From assembly GCF_001281525.1 (NCBI RefSeq), contig NZ_LGCI01000005.1:248001-312000 (forward strand): a stretch of 64,000 nucleotides of DNA, read 5' to 3'. The notes below the pieces were generated by a model that made no database searches, was not told where the DNA came from, and was given only the letters and a program-made list of their open reading frames with translations. How positions within the stretch are numbered: position 1 is the first letter of the stretch; each line of letters begins with the position of its first letter. Source of the stretch: Lysinibacillus macroides. GTDB taxonomy: Bacteria; Bacillota; Bacilli; Bacillales_A; Planococcaceae. Positions 18,360-27,360 of the stretch are shown here, in pieces. A program made the position numbers and the translations under genes.

Positions 18360-19814
18360 CTACTCTTTTTCACTCAGTAGTTTGAGTATCCGTTTCAGAT
18401 TGACCGCAAAGATCGTCGTGGCTCCTTGAATTTCCATGCCAAATAAACCCGCCGATTTTGCTGTTTTAAAGCCGTGTGGGTTCTTTAATTCACTATTTTT
18501 CGCTTCGATTTTATAGCGTTTGCTGGCAAGTGCTTTGAATTCGGCTGTTTCCTGGAATGCTGCTTGTTCTTGATGTGTATTGGATTGAATCGTTACACTA
18601 TACGTTTTACTTTTCGCCCCTTCCTTATAACAGCCCTCTCGCATCGGGCAAACTTTACATTTTTCAATATCAAAATGAAACGTTAAACTTTGATTCAGGG
18701 TTTTCCTGCCCGTACGTCTTTTGTGAGTTGCCATGTGCCCCGCTGGACAAACAAACATACCCGCATCCTTGTTATAATCAAATTCAATTTTCCGTTGTCC
18801 GCTGCCATTTGTGATTACTGGATTTAACTTTGAAATTAACTGAAACTGCTCCGATTTTGCATACACTAAATTCTCTTTCCAGGAATAGGCGGCATCACCA
18901 ATCACCGTGTCAATTTCCATGCCGGCAGTTCTACTTTTCTCTACCAACTCTTGTAAATAGTGCCCATCACTTTTTTCACCCGTTGTCACAACCGCTGCTG
19001 TAATAATCCGTTCATCACTCATCGCAATATGCGTTTTAAAACCAAAGAAAGAAGAATCTGCTGACTTATGGCCAACACGTGCATCCGCATCATTTGAATA
19101 GCTTAAATGATTCTCATAATCATCTATCACTTCTTTTAAAACATTTAATTTTTCTTTCACAGCCGGGATTTGTGCAACCTTTGATTGTGTTTCGACTGCT
19201 TCAACTACTTGACGACAGTAATTTAATTCTTCTGTGACTTCATTTGACGCAGGCTTCTCAGGGAATTTTCCGACCATGTTTTCGTCTAGTTGATACACGG
19301 CTTTCCGTACATTTTTGGATTTTTCCTGTAAAAATTCTTTGGGCGTTTTCTGGTTATATCGCGCTTTTGTATGGGTAGCGTCGACAATCACCATTTTACT
19401 AAGGAGTAGTCCTTTCTCTAAAGCAATTTCAACAGTTTTCTGAATCAGTAAATCTAATAAATTCATATCTTGAAGACGGAGTCGACGGAATTTTGTCAGG
19501 GAACTGGGGTCGATCACTTCCTCTTCTGGTGCCATATCTAAAAAATATTTAAAGGACATATCGAATTTTGAACGTTCGATAAGGTCGGCATCCGACAGGT
19601 CATGAATCGCTTTTAACAGTAAATATTTAAACATGCGAATCGGTGGAATCGCGTTACGGCCATTAACTAAACAGTATTTCGATTTTAGTTCGTCTAGAAT
19701 AAATGAGAAATCCACAAGTTCATTGATTTGGCGAAGCATATTGTCCTTTGGAATAATTAAATCGTACAACGCCATGTACGGGCTTAAATTGAATGTTTCC
19801 TGTTTAGAAATCAT
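18360..19814 (-). CDS. IS1182-family DDE transposase
   Basis: This 484-residue transposase starts at ATG 19814, with AAAGGTGG just upstream. The frame is open for 91 more codons upstream, but that part runs through non-coding IS sequence and has no ribosome site. The N-terminal DUF772-type domain (PPIRMFKYLLLKAIHDLSD) precedes the catalytic domain with VIVDATHTK (first Asp, 145), VIGDAAYS (second Asp) and the Glu in KNSELKNPHG. A cysteine-rich patch (CKVCPMREGC) is typical of the family. No frameshift or stop is seen. Confidence 0.93.
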   Translation of the reverse strand: MISKQETFNLSPYMALYDLIIPKDNMLRQINELVDFSFILDELKSKYCLVNGRNAIPPIRMFKYLLLKAIHDLSDADLIERSKFDMSFKYFLDMAPEEEVIDPSSLTKFRRLRLQDMNLLDLLIQKTVEIALEKGLLLSKMVIVDATHTKARYNQKTPKEFLQEKSKNVRKAVYQLDENMVGKFPEKPASNEVTEELNYCRQVVEAVETQSKVAQIPAVKEKLNVLKEVIDDYENHLSYSNDADARVGHKSADSSFFGFKTHIAMSDERIITAAVVTTGEKSDGHYLQELVEKSRTAGMEIDTVIGDAAYSWKENLVYAKSEQFQLISKLNPVITNGSGQRKIEFDYNKDAGMFVCPAGHMATHKRRTGRKTLNQSLTFHFDIEKCKVCPMREGCYKEGAKSKTYSVTIQSNTHQEQAAFQETAEFKALASKRYKIEAKNSELKNPHGFKTAKSAGLFGMEIQGATTIFAVNLKRILKLLSEKE

Positions 19815-19906
19815 GGTCGCACCACCTTTTATTAGTCCTTTAATTATACAGGAAATTTGTGAGATTATACGAGAAGAAAACCCTTCTAGTGATGAAAGTG
19901 GTCCCA

Positions 19907-20031
19907 GTTGATTGGAATGGAGGCGGCGACTTCTGCGGGAACAGCACGAGCGGAAGCACCCGGACTGAGCAAAGCGAGGGAGAAGGATGGAGCCGTGCCC
20001 GCGAAACGCGTCCGCCGCAATGGAAATCAAC
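19907..20031. repeat. GC-rich imperfect inverted-repeat segment inside the IS
   Basis: The 125-bp segment begins GTTGATTGG and ends with AAATCAAC, and its arms continue as GGAGGCGGCGAC versus GCGTCCGCCGC. It is much richer in G and C than the surroundings and should fold into one long hairpin. It resembles GC-rich hairpin repeats remembered from intergenic regions of Bacillaceae. It lies between the transposase start and the right end of the IS. Confidence 0.6.
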
Positions 20032-20046
20032 GGCATCGAAAGAAAA

Positions 20047-20084
20047 AGAGAGTACAGGAACGAATATTCGTTCCTGTACTCTCT
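20047..20084. repeat. Perfect 38-bp palindrome near the IS right end
   Basis: Two 19-base arms meet without a loop at 20065/20066 (central CGAATATTCG). As RNA this would form a hairpin that could block transcription entering the transposase gene from outside. Confidence 0.85.
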
Positions 20085-20117
20085 CACTTGTGCCTGAGGG
20101 ACTTTTTCAGTGCCCTC

Positions 20118-20126
20118 TCCAAGTTG
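20118..20126 (+). repeat. Right target-site duplication of the IS1182 element
   Basis: TCCAAGTTG repeats the sequence at 18242-18250. The following AGCACCTCTTTTTT is the right half and T-tract of the terminator split by the insertion. Confidence 0.8.
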
Positions 20127-20143
20127 AGCACCTCTTTTTTCTG

Positions 20144-20347
20144 TTAAAATTCCTTGTCCATTTGTGGCGATGTACGGTAAAAACGAAAATTGCCTGTTTC
20201 GATTCGTGCTATTGTATTATCTTTAATACGATCATGACAGGTATCGCACATATAAGTATGAATAGGACGATTGCGTAATTTTTTGGCTAAAGGTAAATTA
20301 TCATCTAAATGATGAATGGCATCGCAAATAACGCACTTTACGCGCAT
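20144..20347 (-). CDS. ylaI: Zinc-ribbon protein YlaI (DUF2197)
   Basis: This 67-residue protein has two CxxC pairs (C5/C8 and C34/C37), so it should bind one zinc ion. The segment AKKLRNRPIHTYMC matches YlaI. The role is unknown. GGAGGG precedes the ATG. In B. subtilis ylaI follows ylaH; here the ABC importer and the IS lie between them and the gene is on the opposite strand to typA. Confidence 0.85.
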   Translation of the reverse strand: MRVKCVICDAIHHLDDNLPLAKKLRNRPIHTYMCDTCHDRIKDNTIARIETGNFRFYRTSPQMDKEF

Positions 20348-20358
20348 GGCATTCCCTC

Positions 20359-20859
20359 CTATTCAGCACGAATGGCTGCTACCTTTTTAATAGGATTGTC
20401 AAGATTGGAGCCGTCTTTAAATAATACATGAACGGGACCATCTTCTAATAACGGCTTACCATCTTGGCTATATTTTAAAATGAGCGTATAAGCCTCTTCA
20501 ATCGTAAATGGATATTCCTGACCATCCCCACATTCAACGATAACTTTTGTCGCTTCAGACGTAAGCTCTGCATTATTTAAGAAATGGCTTAATTCGATTC
20601 CAAATGTCCCTGTTTCCATGCCTTTACGATCAAATTTACGCTCTGATTTTAATGTAGGTGGAAAAGTTGCCCCTTCCATAATTTCACGTGACCAGTGCGC
20701 TCCTACCTCACGCATATATTTGATATCAGCATCTTCCTCAACATCTTGAGTAGTGAAGTAGGTGTTTAAATCTAATTTACGATCATCGAAAATCCACACA
20801 GTAGGATCTAATGTTAGTTGGTATGTGACTGCACCTGTGATAGGAATTATTGTTTCCAT
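20359..20859 (-). CDS. Conserved hypothetical protein of Bacillales
   Basis: The 166-residue protein begins METIIPITGAVTYQ, with GAGGAGG 9 bases upstream. An upstream in-frame ATG at 20892 has no ribosome site. Recognisable segments are DPTVWIFDDRKLDL, WSREIMEGATFPPTLK and GPVHVLFKDGSNLDNPIK. I recall similar proteins in Bacillus and Geobacillus, sometimes labelled peptidyl-prolyl isomerase, but I see nothing in the sequence to support that. It lies 11 bases upstream of ylaI on the same strand and is probably co-transcribed with it. Confidence 0.75.
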   Translation of the reverse strand: METIIPITGAVTYQLTLDPTVWIFDDRKLDLNTYFTTQDVEEDADIKYMREVGAHWSREIMEGATFPPTLKSERKFDRKGMETGTFGIELSHFLNNAELTSEATKVIVECGDGQEYPFTIEEAYTLILKYSQDGKPLLEDGPVHVLFKDGSNLDNPIKKVAAIRAE

Positions 20860-21041
20860 AATAGAAATCCTCCTCAAATCTTGTATATCCATGACTTAGT
20901 ATAACGCTAATGCCTGGAGATAATAAAGAAATATAATTCGAATTCTCTATTTTCCAATGAAGACACTTGCATTTTTAACGACTAAAAGATAAACTTTATT
21001 AAGATAGAATCGAAGAAATATCAGATAATGGGGGCGTCCTC

Positions 21042-21323
21042 ATGGATACGAAATCACAAACTTCTTTTCAAGAGAAGGCTTTGGAGCTTTTAGTTGCTGA
21101 TGCAGATAAAATCGCTCGCCTTATTCGAGTACAAATGGATCATTTAACGATGCCACAATGCCCTCTATATGAGGAAGTATTAGATACACAAATGTTTGGT
21201 CTGTCACGTGAAATTGACTTTGCTGTAAAGCTTGGCTTAATTGAACGCGAAAAAGGCAAAGAAATTCTCGATTCACTCGAGAAGGAGCTTTCTGTACTAC
21301 ACGATGCGTATACAGACAAATAA
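21042..21323 (+). CDS. ylaN: YlaN (DUF1507), iron-homeostasis protein
   Basis: The 93-residue helical protein matches YlaN throughout ([40 protein letters not shown]). In B. subtilis and Staphylococcus aureus, YlaN is linked to iron homeostasis through Fur. A TTGCAT-17-TAAACT sequence at about 20967-20995 may be its promoter. A terminator follows, then ftsW only 20 bases beyond it. Confidence 0.9.
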   Translation: MDTKSQTSFQEKALELLVADADKIARLIRVQMDHLTMPQCPLYEEVLDTQMFGLSREIDFAVKLGLIEREKGKEILDSLEKELSVLHDAYTDK

Positions 21324-21328
21324 AATGA

Positions 21329-21364
21329 AAAACTCAAACGCTTTTTTGCGCTTTGAGTTTTTTT
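21329..21364 (+). terminator. Hairpin terminator between ylaN and ftsW
   Basis: AAACTCAAA pairs with TTTGAGTTT around a GC-bounded loop, followed by T residues. It ends 19 bases before the ftsW start codon, leaving no room for a normal promoter in between. Confidence 0.82.
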
Positions 21365-21383
21365 ACTAGAACGAGGTTTTCGA

Positions 21384-22565
21384 ATGAGACAATATTTAAA
21401 ACGTTATGCACAAAATTTTGATTATCCCTTATTTTTTACGTTCCTATTGTTAAGTTTATTTGGTTTAATTATGATTTATAGCTCAAGTATGATGATAGCT
21501 ATTGTGCGTGAAGAACAAGCGCCAGATTACTTTTATCGAAAGCAAGTCACAAATTTAACAGTGGCATTTTTGGGATTTTTAGTAACCGCCTTTTTCCCTT
21601 ATAAGCATTATGCTAATAAAACTGTGATGTTGCTGCTAACTATTGTTGTAGCTATATTATTTACATGGGTAAAGGTAGCAGGAAATGGTGCAGATCAAGT
21701 AGGGTCTCAAAGTTGGATCACCGTTCCAGGTTTTGGGAATTTTCAGCCCTCTGAATATGCAAAACTATTTATTATTTTATATTTTGCCGCTGCTTTTTAT
21801 CGGAAAGCACAAAAATATACCTTTGAAAAGCTACAGCCAAGGGAGATTTTTTATCCTATTTTCCTCTGGATTTTAGTGGTTGCTGGTGTAGCTTTTGAAA
21901 CAGACGTAGGGGCGATGATTATTTTATGTGGAATTGCCGTGTCAGTCGTCGCTTCAAGTGGTATTCCCTTTAAAACATTTTGGAAGTTTTTTGGTGTATT
22001 AGGTGCATTTGGTACAGCAATTCTTGGTATACTATGGTTATTTAAGGGAGAATTGCTGACAGGAAATCGAAAAGGACGGATTTTGTCCTATTTGAATCCT
22101 TTTGAGTATGAGGAGACTAGTGGTCACCAAGTTGTTAATAGTTATTACGCGATTGGTGGAGGCGGCTTAGAGGGCAGAGGTCTTGGCCAATCCATTCAAA
22201 AGTTAGGATATTTACCTGAACCTCAGACAGATTTTATTATGGCTATTATTATGGAGGAACTGGGCATATGGGGTGTATTTATTGTCATACTTGGTCTAGG
22301 TTTTATTGTATATAAAGGATTTTCGATTGCATTGCGCACGAAAGATCCATTGGCACGCATGATTGCGGCTGGTATTGCAAGCTGGATTGGCTGGCAAACG
22401 TTTATTAATCTTGGGGGTGTAACTGGGTTAATCCCGTTAACCGGTGTAACGTTACCTTTTATTAGCTATGGCGGTACATCTATAATCATTCTATCTTTAG
22501 CAATGGGCATATTAATCAATGTTTCTATGTTTGAAAAGGTAGAAAGGAAAAAAGCACAATCATAA
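21384..22565 (+). CDS. ftsW: Peptidoglycan glycosyltransferase FtsW (SEDS family)
   Basis: This divisome polymerase makes septal glycan strands with PBP2B. The 393 residues form about ten helices. SEDS motifs are visible: GSQSWITVPGFGNFQPSEYAK, FETDVGAMII, YLPEPQTDFIMAIIMEELG and LTGVTLPFISYGGTS. A GAGG site lies upstream of the ATG. It precedes pycA by 12 bases, as in B. subtilis, so the two are probably co-transcribed. Expression must involve readthrough of the hairpin upstream or a promoter inside ylaN. Confidence 0.95.
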   Translation: MRQYLKRYAQNFDYPLFFTFLLLSLFGLIMIYSSSMMIAIVREEQAPDYFYRKQVTNLTVAFLGFLVTAFFPYKHYANKTVMLLLTIVVAILFTWVKVAGNGADQVGSQSWITVPGFGNFQPSEYAKLFIILYFAAAFYRKAQKYTFEKLQPREIFYPIFLWILVVAGVAFETDVGAMIILCGIAVSVVASSGIPFKTFWKFFGVLGAFGTAILGILWLFKGELLTGNRKGRILSYLNPFEYEETSGHQVVNSYYAIGGGGLEGRGLGQSIQKLGYLPEPQTDFIMAIIMEELGIWGVFIVILGLGFIVYKGFSIALRTKDPLARMIAAGIASWIGWQTFINLGGVTGLIPLTGVTLPFISYGGTSIIILSLAMGILINVSMFEKVERKKAQS

Positions 22566-22577
22566 AGGAGGATACCT

Positions 22578-25500
22578 ATGGAATCAATCAACAAAATTCT
22601 TGTAGCCAATCGAGGCGAAATTGCAATTCGCATTTTCCGTGCCTGTACGGAGTTAAATATTCGAACGGTTGCGATCTATTCAAGGGAAGACAGCGGGGCT
22701 TTTCATCGCTTTAAAGCGGATGAAGCCTATTTAGTAGGAGCTGGCAAGAAGCCAATCGATGCTTATTTAGACATTGAGGGCATTATTGCCATTGCTAAGG
22801 ATGCAGGTGTTGATGCGATTCATCCAGGGTATGGTTTTTTATCAGAAAATGTAGAATTCGCGCGTCGCTGTGAAGAAGAGGGCATTATCTTTATTGGTCC
22901 AACTTCCCAACATTTAGATATGTTTGGCGATAAAGTCAAGGCACGTGAACAAGCGATTGCTGCAAGTATTCCAGTTATTCCTGGAACGGATGGCCCAGTT
23001 GCCAACTTAGCAGAGGTAGAGGATTTTGCCAGCACACACGGCTACCCAGTTATGATTAAGGCAGCACTAGGTGGCGGTGGTCGCGGGATGCGTCTTGTGC
23101 ATACGCAAGAGGAGCTTGCATCTGCCTATGAACGTGCAAAATCAGAAGCAAAGGCTGCATTTGGCTCGGATGAGGTCTATGTGGAAAAGGCCATTATCAA
23201 GCCGAAGCATATTGAAGTGCAAATTATTGGTGACAAGCAGGGGAATCTTGTGCATTTATATGAGCGTGATTGCTCGATCCAGCGTCGTCATCAAAAAGTA
23301 GTAGAAATTGCGCCATCAAACTCTATTTCTGAGGAATTAAGACAGCGCATTTGTGGAGCAGCCGTGCAATTAATGAAGAATGTCTCGTACATAAATGCAG
23401 GGACAGTGGAATTTTTAGTCGCAGGCGATGATTTTTATTTCATCGAGGTCAATCCGCGTATTCAAGTAGAACATACGATTACAGAAATGATTACAGGCGT
23501 CGATATTGTTCATACCCAGATTAAGGTAGCAGCGGGTTATGCACTTCATGGTGAGGAAATTCATATGCCGCAGCAGGAAGATATACCGTTGATTGGTTAT
23601 GCGATTCAGGCTCGTGTCACAACAGAGGACCCTGCTAATGACTTTATGCCAGATACAGGAAAGCTAATGGTATATCGTTCAAGCGGTGGTTTTGGCGTAC
23701 GCTTAGATGCAGGAAACGGATTCCAAGGTGCTGTCGTTACACCCTACTATGATTCCTTGTTAGTGAAAATTTCTACATCAGGGATGACATTTAAAGAAGC
23801 AGCTGCGAAAATGGACCGTAATTTAAAGGAGTTCCGTATTCGTGGTGTGAAAACAAATATTCCATTTTTAAATAATGTAGTCACACATGAGCAATTTTTA
23901 TCTGGGGCCTTTGATACAAGCTTTATTGATACAACACCAGAACTATTTGAGTTCCCAGTCAGAAAAGACCGTGGTACAAAGCTATTAAGTTATATCGGGA
24001 ATGTTACCTTAAACGGCTTCCCGGGTGTTGAGAAGAAGTCTAAGCCTATTTTTGTTCAGCCAAGTGTACCACAGGTAGACACATTGATTGTGCCACCAGC
24101 AGGTACAAAGCAAATTTTAGATGCACAAGGGCCTGAGGGCTTAGTGAAATGGATTTTAGCGCAAGAAGATGTGCTCTTAACGGATACAACTTTCCGTGAT
24201 GCCCATCAATCACTGCTGGCGACACGTGTGCGTTCACAGGATATGTTCCAGGTGGCTGATGCGACAGCACGTATGATGCACCAGCTATTTTCATTGGAAA
24301 TGTGGGGCGGCGCAACATTTGATGTGGCATACCGTTTCTTAAAAGAAGATCCATGGGAGCGACTAGCAAAACTGCGCGAGCAAATTCCGAATGTGTTGTT
24401 CCAAATGCTTCTACGTGGCGCGAATGCGGTCGGTTATACCAACTACCCTGATAACCTTATTCGTGAATTTATTGCGGAATCGGCTTCGTCAGGTATTGAT
24501 GTATTCCGTATTTTCGATAGCTTAAACTGGATAAAAGGCATGGAAGTAGCTATTGATGCGGCACGTCAATCAGGCAAAATTGCCGAAGCAGCCATTTGCT
24601 ACACAGGTGATATTTTAGATGATTCACGTGCGAAATATTCAGTACAATACTATAAGGATATGGCGAAGGAATTAGAAGCAGCAGGGGCACATATTTTAGC
24701 GATTAAAGATATGGCTGGTTTACTAAAGCCAGAAGCAGCGTACCGTTTAATTTCTGAGTTAAAGGACACAACAAATTTACCAATCCATCTGCATACACAT
24801 GATACAAGTGGCAATGGTATTTACTTATATGCAAAAGCGATTGAGGCAGGCGTCGATATTGTGGATACAGCATTAGGCGCAATGGCTGGTCTGACATCAC
24901 AGCCAAGTGCAAATTCCTTATACTATGCCATGAAAGGCAGTCAGCGTGAAGTATGTGCGGATATTGATGCACTAGAAAAATTATCCTACTACTGGGAAGA
25001 TGTACGTAAATATTACAAAGATTTTGAAAGTGGTATGATTAGTCCACATTCTGAAATCTATGTGCATGAGATGCCTGGTGGTCAATATAGTAACTTACAG
25101 CAGCAAGCAAAAGCAGTAGGACTTGGCGATCGTTGGGAAGAAGTGAAACACATGTATGCTCGTGTGAACCTGCTATTTGGTGATATTGTGAAAGTAACGC
25201 CTTCCTCCAAGGTAGTAGGCGATATGGCGCTCTTTATGGTACAAAATGATTTAGATGAACACACAGTGTTAACAAGAGGGCAAACAATCGACTTCCCAGA
25301 TTCGGTGATTGAATTCTTCCAAGGCTATCTTGGACAACCACATGGTGGCTTCCCAGAGGCGCTTCAAAAGGTGGTACTAAAAGATCGTGAAGCAATTACA
25401 GTACGTCCTGGTGAGCTATTAGAACCAATACAGTTTGACCAATTAGAGGCAGCCCTAGAGGATAAATTAAATCGTCCTGTTACAAAGAAAGATGTCTTAG

Positions 25501-26012
25501 CCTATGCTCTTTATCCAAAAGTCTTTGAGGAGTATGCAAAAACGGCAGAATCCTTTGGCAATATTTCCGTTTTAGACACACCAACTTTCTTATACGGCTT
25601 AAAGCTAGGAGAAATTATTGAAGTCGAAATTGAAAAAGGGAAAACGTTAATTATCAAATTAGTGTCCATTGGTGAACCACAGCACGATGGTACACGTGTC
25701 CTATACTTTGAGCTCAATGGACAATCGCGTGAGCTAATTATTCAGGATATGACAGTAGAGGTGGATGGCAGTATCGCCCTAAAAGCGGACCCAAGCAATC
25801 CAAATCAAATTGGGGCAACAATGCCTGGAACAGTGCTAAAAGTTGTAGTATCGAAAGGTAGCCCTGTTAAACGTGGCGATCACCTTTTAATTACAGAGGC
25901 GATGAAAATGGAAACAACCGTCCAAGCACCAAAGGATGGCATCGTAAAAGAAGTGTATGTTGTTGCGGGTGATGCGATTTCTACAGGTGATCTATTGATT
26001 GAAATGGAATAA
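22578..26012 (+). CDS. pycA: Pyruvate carboxylase
   Basis: This biotin enzyme converts pyruvate and bicarbonate to oxaloacetate, an anaplerotic step. The 1144 residues contain all domains in order: biotin carboxylase (1 to about 450, with GGGGRGMR and EVNPRIQVEHTITE), carboxyltransferase (about 530-800, with DTTFRDAHQSLLATR and LHTHDTSGNG), an allosteric linker, and a C-terminal biotinyl domain with the lysine of EAMKMET near 1110. AAAGGAGG precedes the ATG. Confidence 0.97.
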   Translation: MESINKILVANRGEIAIRIFRACTELNIRTVAIYSREDSGAFHRFKADEAYLVGAGKKPIDAYLDIEGIIAIAKDAGVDAIHPGYGFLSENVEFARRCEEEGIIFIGPTSQHLDMFGDKVKAREQAIAASIPVIPGTDGPVANLAEVEDFASTHGYPVMIKAALGGGGRGMRLVHTQEELASAYERAKSEAKAAFGSDEVYVEKAIIKPKHIEVQIIGDKQGNLVHLYERDCSIQRRHQKVVEIAPSNSISEELRQRICGAAVQLMKNVSYINAGTVEFLVAGDDFYFIEVNPRIQVEHTITEMITGVDIVHTQIKVAAGYALHGEEIHMPQQEDIPLIGYAIQARVTTEDPANDFMPDTGKLMVYRSSGGFGVRLDAGNGFQGAVVTPYYDSLLVKISTSGMTFKEAAAKMDRNLKEFRIRGVKTNIPFLNNVVTHEQFLSGAFDTSFIDTTPELFEFPVRKDRGTKLLSYIGNVTLNGFPGVEKKSKPIFVQPSVPQVDTLIVPPAGTKQILDAQGPEGLVKWILAQEDVLLTDTTFRDAHQSLLATRVRSQDMFQVADATARMMHQLFSLEMWGGATFDVAYRFLKEDPWERLAKLREQIPNVLFQMLLRGANAVGYTNYPDNLIREFIAESASSGIDVFRIFDSLNWIKGMEVAIDAARQSGKIAEAAICYTGDILDDSRAKYSVQYYKDMAKELEAAGAHILAIKDMAGLLKPEAAYRLISELKDTTNLPIHLHTHDTSGNGIYLYAKAIEAGVDIVDTALGAMAGLTSQPSANSLYYAMKGSQREVCADIDALEKLSYYWEDVRKYYKDFESGMISPHSEIYVHEMPGGQYSNLQQQAKAVGLGDRWEEVKHMYARVNLLFGDIVKVTPSSKVVGDMALFMVQNDLDEHTVLTRGQTIDFPDSVIEFFQGYLGQPHGGFPEALQKVVLKDREAITVRPGELLEPIQFDQLEAALEDKLNRPVTKKDVLAYALYPKVFEEYAKTAESFGNISVLDTPTFLYGLKLGEIIEVEIEKGKTLIIKLVSIGEPQHDGTRVLYFELNGQSRELIIQDMTVEVDGSIALKADPSNPNQIGATMPGTVLKVVVSKGSPVKRGDHLLITEAMKMETTVQAPKDGIVKEVYVVAGDAISTGDLLIEME

Positions 26013-26021
26013 TAAATACTT

Positions 26022-26063
26022 AAAAGGCTATTAGATGCAATGTAGCATCTAATAGCTTTTTTT
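26022..26063 (+). terminator. Terminator after pycA
   Basis: AAAAGGCTATTAGATGC pairs with GCATCTAATAGCTTTT and a T run follows. Confidence 0.9.
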
Positions 26064-26200
26064 ACAGTAAGTATGGAAAAGTCGAGGATAAGAGGATGGA
26101 CAGCACATTCAATGTGAAGGACACACAATCATGCAAGGAGCCATTTGTGAATATATGCTAAGCTTATGAGAGGGAGTAATGAAAGTACAGGGATTTGAAA

Positions 26201-26395
26201 ATGCTTAAAAAGCTATTTAATTGGATGCTTATCCTTGGCTTAATTTTATTAGGCGGCCGCATGGTAACAGCAATTTGTTTCTATTTTAATCTTCCATTTA
26301 CAACATTTTTTAAAGACTATGCCCTAGTATCCGTGATTATTTTAATTATTGGAATTATAGGATCAGAGGCAATAAAAAATCAGGAAAAAAGATAA
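26201..26395 (+). CDS. Small two-helix membrane protein, unknown
   Basis: The 64-residue product has two hydrophobic helices (LFNWMLILGLILLGGRMVTA and ALVSVIILIIGIIG) and a charged tail. ATG 26201 is 7 bases from AGGGA; the TTG six bases upstream is too close to it. A terminator follows directly. No family is recognised. It sits between pycA and ctaA. Confidence 0.6.
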   Translation: MLKKLFNWMLILGLILLGGRMVTAICFYFNLPFTTFFKDYALVSVIILIIGIIGSEAIKNQEKR

Positions 26396-26430
26396 AAGAT
26401 TCGGCACAAGAGAGTGTGTCGAATCTTTTT
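26394..26430. terminator. Terminator between the small membrane gene and ctaA
   Basis: AAAAGATTCGGCAC pairs with GTGTGTCGAATCTTTT, with T or A runs on both sides, so it can serve both converging genes. Confidence 0.85.
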
Positions 26431-26436
26431 CATGTG

Positions 26437-27360
26437 CTATTTCTTCTTTTCGTTATAGTTACTACGAGCGACTAGCATAATCATATAACATAGTAAACCA
26501 AATAAAAGAGAAATAAATAATGAGTGTAGTAAAGCAACTGTTAAGTTCAATCTAGTGAGGACTACTAACATACCAGCAACCACTTGTAACACAACGATCG
26601 TAAAGGCAATAATCCAGCCATAGTAAATTACACGTTGGTTTTTATATTCTTTTACAGCGTGCCACGTTATGTATGCAATCCAAATGAAAATAATAAGAAC
26701 AGCTAGGCGATGCCCCATTTGCACCCATTCATACATATTATTTGGCAGTGCTAAAGGCGATTCATTATAGCAAAATGGCCAATCTGGGCAAATTAAGCTA
26801 GAATCTGTGTGTCTTACAAGCGCCCCTGTATAAACCACTAAATAAGAATAAATTGTGACAGCAATCGTGTGCCAACGTAATTTTTTCCCCATAAATACGT
26901 TATCAGCATCAAATTTCCGATCTACTTCAAATACAATCATAGAAAGCAGAAGAACAGCAGCAAAGGAAATAAGCGAAATTCCAAAGTGGAGTGCTAGGAT
27001 AAAATCTCCTTGACCCCATAATACTTGAGCTGCTCCAATTAGAGCCTGGGCAATTAAGAAAAACATTGCTAAGAACCCTAATAGCTTTACTTCGCGAATA
27101 TGTCCGAGTTTACGCCATGTCCAAACTGTTAATACAAGAATTGAAATAGATACGACTCCAGTTACAAGACGATGTGAAAATTCAATTAGAACTTCTGGTG
27201 TAATCTCCTTTGGAATAAGAGATCCATTACAATCAGGCCAGTTTCGACCACAGCCTAAGCCACTATCTGTTTTCGTAACGAGAGCTCCACCAAGCAAGAT
27301 TAGGAGCATCCCAACTGTAGCGGCAACAGCAAACCACTTCAAAAACCTGTTGTGTTGCAT
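26437..27360 (-). CDS. ctaA: Heme A synthase
   Basis: CtaA oxidises the methyl group of heme O to give heme A for the caa3 oxidase. The 307-residue protein has eight predicted helices, with LGGALVTKTDSGLGCGRNWP near the N-terminus, EFSHRLVTG and VYTGALVRHTDSSLICPDWP. The paired cysteine segments are typical of Bacillus CtaA. ATG 27360 is chosen because TAGGTGA lies before it; a GTG four codons upstream falls within that site. It is divergent from ctaB across a 335-bp regulatory region. Confidence 0.95.
   Translation of the reverse strand: MQHNRFLKWFAVAATVGMLLILLGGALVTKTDSGLGCGRNWPDCNGSLIPKEITPEVLIEFSHRLVTGVVSISILVLTVWTWRKLGHIREVKLLGFLAMFFLIAQALIGAAQVLWGQGDFILALHFGISLISFAAVLLLSMIVFEVDRKFDADNVFMGKKLRWHTIAVTIYSYLVVYTGALVRHTDSSLICPDWPFCYNESPLALPNNMYEWVQMGHRLAVLIIFIWIAYITWHAVKEYKNQRVIYYGWIIAFTIVVLQVVAGMLVVLTRLNLTVALLHSLFISLLFGLLCYMIMLVARSNYNEKKK

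Larger units (their letters stand above)
18251..20117. mobile_element. IS1182-family insertion sequence, 1867 bp
   Basis: The ends carry matching 15-bp inverted repeats GAGGGCACTGAAAAA (18251-18265) and its complement at 20103-20117. They are flanked by the 9-bp direct repeat TCCAAGTTG. The single transposase gene is intact and reads on the minus strand. A terminator sits inside the left end, and a GC-rich inverted-repeat segment plus a perfect palindrome lie between the transposase start and the right end. The exact repeats and open gene suggest a recent, possibly still mobile copy. Confidence 0.9.

Noticed and set aside
19815-20087. N-terminal extension of the IS1182 transposase by 91 codons
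   Set aside because: The upstream frame runs through the GC-rich hairpin and the palindrome, lacks a ribosome site, and ATG 19814 has AAAGGTGG at the right distance.
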